Made by a program: the position numbers and the translations under genes
Shown: positions 1 to 5,741 of the stretch, in pieces
Position numbering within the stretch: the first letter of the stretch is position 1
Layout: each line of letters opens with the position of its first letter
Notes under the pieces: model-generated
What the model saw: the letters and a program-made list of their open reading frames with translations, nothing else
What the model was told of the DNA's origin: nothing
The model's database searches: none
Assembly (NCBI GenBank): GCA_964493075.1
Contig: CAZBNU010000117.1
Coordinates: 1-11,987, forward strand
DNA length: 11,987 nt
Reading direction: 5' to 3'
Origin: SLFT01 sp964493075
Lineage (GTDB): Bacteria; Hydrogenedentota; Hydrogenedentia; Hydrogenedentales; CAITNO01

Positions 1-67
1 GATTTGGATTTTGGCCTGTCGTATCCTCTTGGGCGGCGCATCGGGGATTGTTTGCGGGATTGGTCCG

Positions 68-511
68 TTATCGGATACGTTTTGCGGGGGTGCCCCGGGG
101 TTCGATAATTTTGTCGCCGACGATTTTCATTACAAGGTTATATTCTTTGGTGCCGAATGCGACGTCGATATAGGCTTTATCGTATTCACAGCGCCATCGG
201 CCTTCAACAAAGTTGGTGCCTGTGATGTTCTTCATGAGGGGATGGGTAACGTAGCATACCCCGTTCGCCTCCACGGTCATCTTGAGCATGTTGCCTTCCC
301 ACTCCACTTCCCATTCTGTGCCCACAATGTTGGTGTTGTTCCAATAGGGAGGCTCGGTGGAAACGATTGCGGCGGGCACTGCTGCAACAATAGGGTCATC
401 ACCAACCTGGACCTCATCTGCACGGTTACTTTTGAGATGCTGTGCCACAAAAGGAAAAAGAAGAAATACCGCAAGAACCCCGCCTATCCCAATTAAGGCT
501 TTATTATCCAT
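68..511 (-). CDS. Small membrane-anchored protein of unknown function
   Basis: This 147-residue protein begins with one hydrophobic segment (about residues 5-24, IGIGGVLAVFLLFPFVA), which looks like an uncleaved signal anchor, so the remaining ~120 residues probably face outside the cytoplasm. The soluble part is rich in alternating hydrophobic and polar residues (for example TEWEVEWEG, LKMTVEANG, YNLVMKIVGD), which suggests a small beta-sheet, perhaps lipocalin-like, domain. It has two cysteines (VCYV and RWRCEY) that could form a disulfide. The ATG has an AGGA about 10 nt upstream on the minus strand, and an extended -10 promoter lies at 567-575. It is divergent from the oxidoreductase operon. 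I do not recognise a family; the coding call rests on length, anchor, ribosome site and promoter. Confidence 0.7.
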   Translation of the reverse strand: MDNKALIGIGGVLAVFLLFPFVAQHLKSNRADEVQVGDDPIVAAVPAAIVSTEPPYWNNTNIVGTEWEVEWEGNMLKMTVEANGVCYVTHPLMKNITGTNFVEGRWRCEYDKAYIDVAFGTKEYNLVMKIVGDKIIEPRGTPAKRIR

Positions 512-566
512 ACGCGCCGATTCCTATTCTCCAAGCATCTGTTGGAATCAATACCTGCCCGTGTTA

Positions 567-575
567 AGTATATCA
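567..575 (-). promoter_or_regulatory. Extended -10 promoter for the small membrane protein
   Basis: Read on the minus strand, 575 to 567 is TGATATACT, a TGn extended -10 with a TATACT hexamer (5 of 6 to TATAAT). No good -35 is seen at 17-18 nt, as is usual for extended -10 promoters. It lies about 55 nt upstream of the ATG at 511. Confidence 0.4.
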
Positions 576-667
576 TATTTTTATCAGATAGAGCGTTGAA
601 TCGTATGTTTGATAGGCACTGTCCAGCAAGACTGCAATAAAAACACACCATAAGCAGCGTTATTCTG

Positions 668-687
668 TTTGTGGTTCTTCCCACAAA
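668..687. promoter_or_regulatory. Operator-like inverted repeat upstream of the oxidoreductase operon
   Basis: TTTGTGG-N6-CCACAAA is a perfect 7-bp dyad with a 6-bp spacer. It ends 4 bp before the extended -10 element at 692-700, so it covers the -35 region. This geometry suits a repressor or activator dimer. The binding protein is unknown and no regulator gene lies next to it. Confidence 0.35.
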
Positions 688-691
688 AACC

Positions 692-700
692 TGCTATACT
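692..700 (+). promoter_or_regulatory. Extended -10 promoter for the oxidoreductase-aldolase operon
   Basis: TGCTATACT matches TGn plus TATAAT in 5 of 6 hexamer positions. The -35 region is weak (GTGGTT or TGGTTC) and is overlapped by the 668-687 inverted repeat. Predicted transcription starts near 707, about 105 nt before the GTG start codon at 813. Confidence 0.45.
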
Positions 701-812
701 TTCCGTGTTAAAAGTAACCCCCTGCTTCGCTGTTTTCTCTTGTTGCAAATCAGTAGGTACGCCTGTATCACCTTGGTAACAGTGAAAATCATCAATAAAA
801 GGATTCCTATTT

Positions 813-2564
813 GTGAACGGTTGGACGGGCGCTATTTTACATATTAACCTTTCGGAAGGTTCCCATTGGGTGGAGCATCCGGATGCGGACTTGTACCACC
901 GGTGTATCGGCGGGAAGGGGCTTGCCGGGGCGTATCTTTTCCCGAAGGTGACGCTGCCGTGGGATGCGCCGGAGATGCCGTTGATTTTTATGTCCGGGCC
1001 GCTGGTTGCCACGCAGTCGCCCACCTCGGGTCGGCTGCATGTGATGTCGCGCTCGCCGTTGACGGGGACTGTTGGTGATGCGTCCGTCGGGGGGAGTTTG
1101 GGGGTGCATCTTAAGCGTGCGGGTTATGATGGGCTGGTGCTGACGGGCAAATGCGACCGGCTTACCGGCATTGAAATTGTGGACGCCGCCGTAACCTTTC
1201 ATGACGCAGCAGCACTTGCCGGTCTTGATACGGAAAAGGTTGCTGAAACACTCGCTGGCAAGGGCGCTACGGCAGTGGTGGGTCCGGCAGCGGAGCAGGG
1301 CGTTTTGTTCGCGAGCATCATGGTGGACGGCTCCTTCGCGGTGGGTCGGAACGGGCTGGGATGTGTATTTGCAGACAAGGGGCTGAAATACCTGGCCGTA
1401 CAGGGCAACGGCAAGGTGGCTATTCACGATGATGAAGGGCTGAAGACTGCGCGCGAGGACATCCGCCGTCTTATCGCCGCGAGTACGATATTGATGGGCG
1501 AACAGGGGTTGACCCATTTTGGCACGGGCGCCATCTTTGATCTGATGTCCAGCCGCCGCATGATGCCCACGGCCAATTTCCGGGAGACCTATTTTCCGCC
1601 TGCGCAGGGCCTGAACGCCCCTGCGTATAAAAAGCGCTACGGCGACAAACGCACCGGGTGTCGGGGCTGTCATATCCAGTGCAAGCGCTTGTCGACAGAC
1701 GGTGTGCATCTTCCGGAGTTCGAGACCATGTCCCATTTCACGGCCTTGATCGAGAACGAGGACATGGATATTGCCACCCGGGCAAACCACCTTTGCGGCC
1801 TTCTGGGCATGGACACGATCACGGTGGGCGCAACCCTGTCCTGCTACGCCGAAATCGAAAACAGAAAATTGTCCGGCGAAGAAGTGCTCTCGCTCATTGA
1901 GGACATTGGACACGGACGTGGCGTGGGCAAGGAACTAGGGTTTGGCTCCTACCGGTATGCGGCGTCAAAGGGTTGCCCGGAGTTGTCCATGTCGGTGAAG
2001 AAACAGGAACTCGCCGCCTACGACCCACGCGGGGCCTATGGTATGGCGCTGGCGTATGCCACCTCGACACGGGGCGGCTGTCACCTTCGCGCCTATCCCA
2101 TCAGCCACGAAATCCTGCGCAAGCCCGTGGCAACGGATCGGTTCTCTTTTGCGGGCAAGGCGCGCATCATCAAGATTGCGGAAGACGCCAACGCGGTCGT
2201 GGATTCGTTGACTGCCTGCAAGTTCGTGTTCTTCGGGTGTTCCCTGGAAGAATACGCCAAGGCGTATACGGCGGTTACGGGCGTTGCGACCACAGCGCAG
2301 GATCTGCTGTCCGCGGGCGAACGGATTTACTATAACGAACGGATTATGAACGCCATGAACGGGTTCACTGATGTGGACGACGACCTGCCGCCCCGGTTCT
2401 TCAACAAGCCGGGCAGCAGCGGCAACGCCATAGACATTCCGCCCATTGATCGCGCAGCATTTCTGCAGGCACGGAGCGACTACTACAGCATCCGCGGTCT
2501 GGATGCGCGTGGTCTGCCGACGCCAGAGAAAACCAAAGAACTCGGTTTGGAATTAGCGCCATGA
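813..2564 (+). CDS. Aldehyde:ferredoxin oxidoreductase (AOR family)
   Basis: The product is 583 residues, against about 605 for the Pyrococcus furiosus enzyme. AOR enzymes oxidise aldehydes to carboxylic acids with a tungsten (or molybdenum) bis-pyranopterin cofactor and a 4Fe-4S cluster, passing electrons to ferredoxin in the cytoplasm. Visible motifs are an N-terminal pterin-binding GGKGLAGAYL segment, cluster ligands C283-x2-C286-x3-C290 with a fourth cysteine C469 in DSLTACKF, and the family block AYDPRGAYGM followed by the STRGGCHLRAY segment with H424, which probably corresponds to the active-site histidine of the Pyrococcus enzyme. The start is a GTG with AGGA 9 nt upstream. Its stop overlaps the next ATG (ATGA), implying translational coupling to the class II aldolase. 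The family is clear. Substrate and choice of metal cannot be read from the sequence, so no symbol is given. Confidence 0.95.
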   Translation: MNGWTGAILHINLSEGSHWVEHPDADLYHRCIGGKGLAGAYLFPKVTLPWDAPEMPLIFMSGPLVATQSPTSGRLHVMSRSPLTGTVGDASVGGSLGVHLKRAGYDGLVLTGKCDRLTGIEIVDAAVTFHDAAALAGLDTEKVAETLAGKGATAVVGPAAEQGVLFASIMVDGSFAVGRNGLGCVFADKGLKYLAVQGNGKVAIHDDEGLKTAREDIRRLIAASTILMGEQGLTHFGTGAIFDLMSSRRMMPTANFRETYFPPAQGLNAPAYKKRYGDKRTGCRGCHIQCKRLSTDGVHLPEFETMSHFTALIENEDMDIATRANHLCGLLGMDTITVGATLSCYAEIENRKLSGEEVLSLIEDIGHGRGVGKELGFGSYRYAASKGCPELSMSVKKQELAAYDPRGAYGMALAYATSTRGGCHLRAYPISHEILRKPVATDRFSFAGKARIIKIAEDANAVVDSLTACKFVFFGCSLEEYAKAYTAVTGVATTAQDLLSAGERIYYNERIMNAMNGFTDVDDDLPPRFFNKPGSSGNAIDIPPIDRAAFLQARSDYYSIRGLDARGLPTPEKTKELGLELAP

Positions 2565-3712
2565 AACAACTGGTAGATAAATATGCACAGAAAATTGTCG
2601 CTGCCGGACTCGCCGAACCTGGCGCGCCTCTTGTAGGCGGACTGGATGCGGCACTGGTCTGGAACCGTCCTGACCCTGCCTGCGCCGAACTCGAAAAGGT
2701 CTTCGCAGGACTCAACATTAACTCGCTGCTATTCTCGCAACCTGCCGAGCCGTACCGCTCCATCATCCGCTACCTGGCAGCCAACAGCCCGGGCGCGATT
2801 CAACCCAGCGATTGCGAGACGCGCACCATGATGCACGATCTTCCCGTAGTGCCGCGCTTCGAAGCCGACGCCATTGTGCATGCGCTCAAACAACGCAAGA
2901 GCGTCATCGTCCTGGATCGCGGGGTGGTCACGTGGGGCACGGTGAGTCCGGAACAGGCCTTCATCTTTTTCAGTTCGCTGTGCTTTGCCTGTTTCGTGAA
3001 ATTCTTTTCCGACTGCCTCGCTGACAGCCGTGCAGGAAAACTCTCTACGGAACAACGCGCCATCCTCGACATGGCTTTCCCCCTGCTTGATGCGTTACCC
3101 GAAATAACACCACCGCTCATGACTGCGCCGCTGACTTCTGAAGATGCCGTCTACCGCGCTGTTATCGAAGCGGGCCGCGTCACCGTGGAACATCATCTTG
3201 TAGACTCCTTTTTTGGCAACGTGTCTTATCGCTATGGGGACACCTTGTATATCACCCAGACCGGTTCCTCGCTGGACGAATTGGAAGGCTGTATTGATCC
3301 CTGTCCACTGGACGGTTCGAGTTGCGCTGGCATTACCGCATCGAGTGAACTGACTGCGCACCGCCAGATAGTGTTGAATACGGGAATGAACGCCGTACTG
3401 CACGGACACCCCAAGTTCAGCGTTATCCTGTCCATGGACTGCGAGAAGGAAAATTGCGACCTCATCGGCCAGTGCCACATCCGCTGCAAGGAACCCCGGT
3501 TTGTGGAGGATATTCCCATTGTGCCGGGCGAAGTGGGCACGGGTCCCTACGGTCTTTGCAACACACTGCCACCTGCCATGCAGGGACATCGCGGTGTTAT
3601 CGTGTACGGACACGGATTATTCACGGTTGCGCAGGACGATTTCAACGAGGCTTTCGCGAATCTTCTGGATATTGAACGCCGGTGTCGCGACTTGTATTTT
3701 GCAAGGGTATAG
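2561..3712 (+). CDS. Duplicated class II aldolase/adducin-family protein
   Basis: This 383-residue protein has a C-terminal class II aldolase domain (about residues 195-383). It carries the metal-binding pattern of the family: H281-G-H283 in LHGHPKFS and a third histidine H351 in VYGHGLF. The acidic residue in SSELTAHRQ is in the place of the family's conserved glutamate region. Such enzymes split or join sugar phosphates at a metal-bound enediolate, releasing an aldehyde. The first ~190 residues look like a degenerate second aldolase domain: SVIVLDRGVVTWG resembles the HGxxTWG end of the family but has R120 where the histidine is expected, and no HxH is seen. The protein is cysteine-rich (IDPCPLDGSSC, CEKENCDLIGQC). 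There is no strong ribosome site, which fits translation coupled to the upstream AOR. Substrate unknown; an epimerase or dehydratase role within the fold is possible. Confidence 0.88.
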   Translation: MKQLVDKYAQKIVAAGLAEPGAPLVGGLDAALVWNRPDPACAELEKVFAGLNINSLLFSQPAEPYRSIIRYLAANSPGAIQPSDCETRTMMHDLPVVPRFEADAIVHALKQRKSVIVLDRGVVTWGTVSPEQAFIFFSSLCFACFVKFFSDCLADSRAGKLSTEQRAILDMAFPLLDALPEITPPLMTAPLTSEDAVYRAVIEAGRVTVEHHLVDSFFGNVSYRYGDTLYITQTGSSLDELEGCIDPCPLDGSSCAGITASSELTAHRQIVLNTGMNAVLHGHPKFSVILSMDCEKENCDLIGQCHIRCKEPRFVEDIPIVPGEVGTGPYGLCNTLPPAMQGHRGVIVYGHGLFTVAQDDFNEAFANLLDIERRCRDLYFARV

Positions 3713-3737
3713 ATTCGCACTTATGACTATCGTTCTG

Positions 3738-3772
3738 GATTCCGATTTCGATTTCGATTTCGATAGGGATAG
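3738..3772. repeat. GATTTC hexamer tract
   Basis: A 6-bp tandem array reads GATTCC, then GATTTC three times, then GATAGG and GATAG. Its last 15 bp (3758-3772) are repeated exactly at 4010-4024 beyond the palindromes. It starts 26 bp after the aldolase stop codon. Confidence 0.7.
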
Positions 3773-3774
3773 AG

Positions 3775-3899
3775 AAAAAATGGGGACTGTTCCCGTCGCA
3801 GTTTCAAATATTGATGGGAGGGAACAATGGGCACTTGATTTCATGCGATATCGGTTTCTCACAGTAAAGGCGCGGCGACGGAACTGTCCCCGATTTTTT
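3775..3899. repeat. Palindromic repeat unit, hairpin 1
   Basis: Two 25-nt arms (3775-3799 and 3875-3899) are near reverse complements around a 75-nt loop. Each arm starts with an A6 run (read inward) and carries the core GGGGACnGTTCC and an inner GTCGC. The outer A-run and T-run would give an intrinsic terminator shape in both directions, which suits its place between convergent genes. The arms resemble REP-type palindromes mobilised by RAYT transposases; no transposase is in the window. Confidence 0.7.
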
Positions 3900-4009
3900 C
3901 GGGCGTGTCTGTCAAAGCCGCAAAAAAGCGGGGACAGCCCTGGCGCGTCAAGTCTAACGTGTGATTCGCAGTCCTTATATGCGCCGAGGGCAGTCCCCAT
4001 TTTTTGCTT
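3894..4009. repeat. Palindromic repeat unit, hairpin 2, copy A (116 bp)
   Basis: Arms of 27 nt at 3920-3946 and 3981-4007 (core GGGGACAGCCC, inner GGCGC, outer GCAAAAAA) surround a 34-nt loop. The arms pair imperfectly, with one-base offsets. A 116-bp copy with identical arms lies at 10115-10230. The unit shares its T6 start with the end of hairpin 1 and stops exactly where the 15-bp direct repeat begins at 4010. Confidence 0.85.
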
Positions 4010-4031
4010 TTTCGATAGGGATAGCGTCAGA

Positions 4032-4373
4032 TTACCCTTCCTTTTCTGCCGCTATTGTTGCTTCCGTTCGCGACCAGGCGCGCAGGGTGATGAACCACAC
4101 GGCATAGGACATGACAAAGCAGATGCCGAAATGCCAGAGCACGGCCTGCAGGTGGGTGTCCAGGTTGGGCTTCAGGGTGATCACCCCCCACCACGACTGG
4201 TACAGACGCGCCGTGTCGGTGCGCTCCTGAATGATAGTGTCGTCGCCGTCACGCACCACCATGGTCTGGGATACCAGCGGTATCCAACAGGTGACCACGA
4301 GGATGATGGCGAGGTTCAATAGAAACCGCCACGATATGAGGATTTTCAGGCTGTTTTTGATTAGGTGGGTCAT
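4032..4373 (-). CDS. Small two-helix membrane protein, function unknown
   Basis: The 113-residue product has two hydrophobic segments: about residues 17-36 (FLLNLAIILVVTCWIPLV) and 78-98 (VLWHFGICFVMSYAVWFITL). Between them is a polar loop of ~40 residues (VVRDGDDTIIQERTDTARLYQSWWGVI). The short tails are charged, with lysine and arginine at the N-terminus and a glutamate-rich C-terminus. The ATG has no good Shine-Dalgarno; the 5' side is a 10-bp tandem repeat (4381-4420). It lies 85 nt downstream of ilvE on the same strand, so it may be read from the ilvE promoter. Its stop faces the convergent aldolase gene across the palindromic repeat. No family is recognised; the membrane topology and unbroken frame are the support. 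Confidence 0.6.
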   Translation of the reverse strand: MTHLIKNSLKILISWRFLLNLAIILVVTCWIPLVSQTMVVRDGDDTIIQERTDTARLYQSWWGVITLKPNLDTHLQAVLWHFGICFVMSYAVWFITLRAWSRTEATIAAEKEG

Positions 4374-4380
4374 GTTTTTT

Positions 4381-4420
4381 TTAGGGACAAAAAGGACTTA
4401 AGGGACATAAGGGACATTAA
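4381..4420. repeat. 10-bp tandem repeat, AGGGACATTA type
   Basis: Four diverged units of about 10 bp run in a row: TTAGGGACAA, AAAGGACTTA, AGGGACATAA and GGGACATTAA. They lie in the spacer between ilvE and the small membrane gene, in the leader of the latter. Confidence 0.6.
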
Positions 4421-4458
4421 GAAACTTTATTCCTTTTTTGTCTTTCTTAATTCCTGAT

Positions 4459-5388
4459 TCAATAAACCGGACGGCACCACTGGCGGTATTCGGGCACCTT
4501 GCCCTGCACAACGTCAAAATAGAGGGACTGCATTTTGAGGGTGATGGGGCCGGGTTTGCCGTCGCCGAGGATGCGCCGATCCACGGAACGCACTGGCGCT
4601 ACCTGAGCGCCTGTACCCGTGAAGAACAGCTCGTCGCTGACGTACAGTTCCGAACGACCGACGTACCGTTCCACCACCTCAAGGTTCAAGACTTCTTTCG
4701 CCAGTTGGATGATGGTATTGCGCGTAATGCCCACGAGAATGTCGGCGTTGGGCGGCGAGGTAATCAGTTGGTTGCCCTGCACCAGAAACAGGTTCATGGC
4801 GCTGCCTTCGGCGACCGTGCCGTCTTCGCGCAGGAAAATGGCTTCGTGGAAGCCCGCTTGTTTCGCTTCGGTGGCGGCCAGGGACGAGTTGATGTAACTG
4901 CCGGTGGACTTCACGCGGCTGGGAATGGCATTGTCCGACAGCCGCCGCCACGAGGAGACGGCCACATCGAGACCGGATTCGATGTCGCAGTAGTCGCCCA
5001 GTTTGATAATGTAGCAACACAGGCTGGAGGCAACACCTTTGACGGTGGGCCCCAGTGAGCACTCACTCTTGTAGATAACCGGACGGATGTACACGCCTTC
5101 CCTGAAGCCACTGCGACGGATGAGTTCCAGACAGACCTCTTCGATGGCGGCCTGGTCTTCGGGAATCTCCATGCACATGATGCGGCAGTTGCGCGTCAAG
5201 CGGTCTACATGCTCGGGGAGCCTGAATACAAGGATGTTGTCTTCATCGGCATTGTAGTAGCCCCGAATACCTTCAAACAGGCCTGTGCCATAGTTAAAAG
5301 CATGGGTCATAATGCTGATTTTTGCGTCTTCAAGGGGAACGTAATTGTTATTGAAGTAGGCGATTGCACCGGGAACCATTTGTGCCAT
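4459..5388 (-). CDS. ilvE: Branched-chain amino acid aminotransferase
   Basis: This 309-residue PLP enzyme of fold type IV swaps amino groups between glutamate and the 2-oxo acids of leucine, isoleucine and valine in the cytoplasm; the length matches the family (E. coli IlvE, 309). K160 in SRVKSTGSYINS is the expected Schiff-base lysine. E194 in GTVAEGSAMNLF is the glutamate that contacts the PLP ring nitrogen. The N-terminal block HAFNYGTGLFEGIRGY and the C-terminal FFTGTGAQVAPV (substrate and phosphate loop) are typical. The frame stays open further upstream to 5466, but the chosen ATG at 5388 has AGGAG 8 nt before it and gives the family's usual N-terminus. A promoter candidate lies at 5425-5454. 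No other ilv or leu genes are in view. D-amino-acid or aminodeoxychorismate lyase relatives are less likely given length and motifs. Confidence 0.95.
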   Translation of the reverse strand: MAQMVPGAIAYFNNNYVPLEDAKISIMTHAFNYGTGLFEGIRGYYNADEDNILVFRLPEHVDRLTRNCRIMCMEIPEDQAAIEEVCLELIRRSGFREGVYIRPVIYKSECSLGPTVKGVASSLCCYIIKLGDYCDIESGLDVAVSSWRRLSDNAIPSRVKSTGSYINSSLAATEAKQAGFHEAIFLREDGTVAEGSAMNLFLVQGNQLITSPPNADILVGITRNTIIQLAKEVLNLEVVERYVGRSELYVSDELFFTGTGAQVAPVRSVDRRILGDGKPGPITLKMQSLYFDVVQGKVPEYRQWCRPVY

Positions 5389-5424
5389 GATAGTATCTCC
5401 TGAATTATGGGTAAATGAACGCGT

Positions 5425-5454
5425 AGTATGGCTATTTTCAGTGGGACAATTCAA
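5425..5454 (-). promoter_or_regulatory. Candidate sigma-70 promoter for ilvE
   Basis: On the minus strand TTGAAT (5454-5449), an 18-nt spacer and CATACT (5430-5425) match the consensus in 4 of 6 positions each. Transcription would start near 5418, giving a leader of about 30 nt with the AGGAG ribosome site. Confidence 0.4.
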
Positions 5455-5564
5455 ATTGCCGTCCATGGAGGCATGATTTCATAGTGAAACTTTATTTCCA
5501 GCTGATGGGTCGCATATACACCCTAACCCGGCATAGCCGGAACCAACATAAAAGATGTCAACTA

Positions 5565-5646
5565 TCGTCATTGCGAGGTACGAAGCAATCTGGGTTGCAC
5601 TGTAGCCTTTACTATAACGAGATTGCTTCGTACCTCGCAATGACGA
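5565..5646. repeat. Perfect 27-bp inverted repeat element (82 bp)
   Basis: Arm 5565-5591 (starting TCGTCATTGCGAGG, ending GAAGCAATCT) is the exact reverse complement of 5620-5646, with a 28-nt loop. CGTCATTGCGAGG...GAAGCAATC palindromes are known to me as dispersed repeats in several unrelated bacterial genomes. No target duplication was found at its ends. Confidence 0.85.
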
Positions 5647-5741
5647 CAGCTGTATCTTTGTATCATTTTGCACAGAAATTCATTGGTAAGAGACCAAGGG
5701 AAATTTTTTCTTCAATGCCGATCACGGCGAGGACATACACC

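Larger units (their letters stand above)
512..812. other. Divergent intergenic region
   Basis: This 301-nt spacer between divergent genes holds one extended -10 element per direction (minus 567-575, plus 692-700) and an inverted repeat at 668-687. I see no convincing gene in it. The plus-strand leader from the promoter to the GTG at 813 would be about 105 nt; no known riboswitch fold was recognised there. Confidence 0.6.
3713..4031. other. Repeat-filled spacer between convergent genes
   Basis: The whole 319-nt spacer is repeat DNA: a GATTTC hexamer tract, two successive long palindromes and a 15-bp direct repeat on each side of the pair (3758-3772 and 4010-4024, TTTCGATAGGGATAG). Open frames here encode peptides dictated by the repeats and are not believed to be genes. 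Confidence 0.75.
5389..5741. other. Divergent intergenic region with repeats
   Basis: This 353-nt spacer between ilvE and the lipoprotein gene contains the ilvE promoter candidate, a small CCGGC-ATA-GCCGG hairpin (5528-5540) and a long perfect inverted repeat (5565-5646). An open frame runs from 5484 into the lipoprotein gene, but its first 86 codons are repeat DNA and are not counted as coding. No clear promoter for the lipoprotein gene was found. Confidence 0.65.

Noticed and set aside
837..1913. 358-codon minus-strand frame opposite the AOR gene
   Set aside because: It is a shadow of a gene with full family motifs; its peptide resembles nothing known.
3617..4000. 127-codon minus-strand frame sharing a peptide with the frame at 10030-10425
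   Set aside because: The shared peptide comes only from the palindromic repeat; the frame starts inside the repeat arm and overlaps the aldolase 3' end.
3775..4009. CRISPR-like array
   Set aside because: The repeats are inverted, not direct, and only two related units with large loops are present.
3501..4322. 273-codon plus-strand frame across the spacer
   Set aside because: It overlaps the aldolase in another frame, runs through hexamer and palindromic repeats and overlaps the antisense membrane gene.
5389..5466. 26-residue N-terminal extension of IlvE
   Set aside because: AGGAG sits 8 nt before the internal ATG at 5388, and the extension would carry the promoter candidate.
5484..5741. 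86-codon extension of the lipoprotein gene
   Set aside because: It translates the inverted repeat, and the ATG at 5742 has a ribosome site and starts a proper lipoprotein signal.
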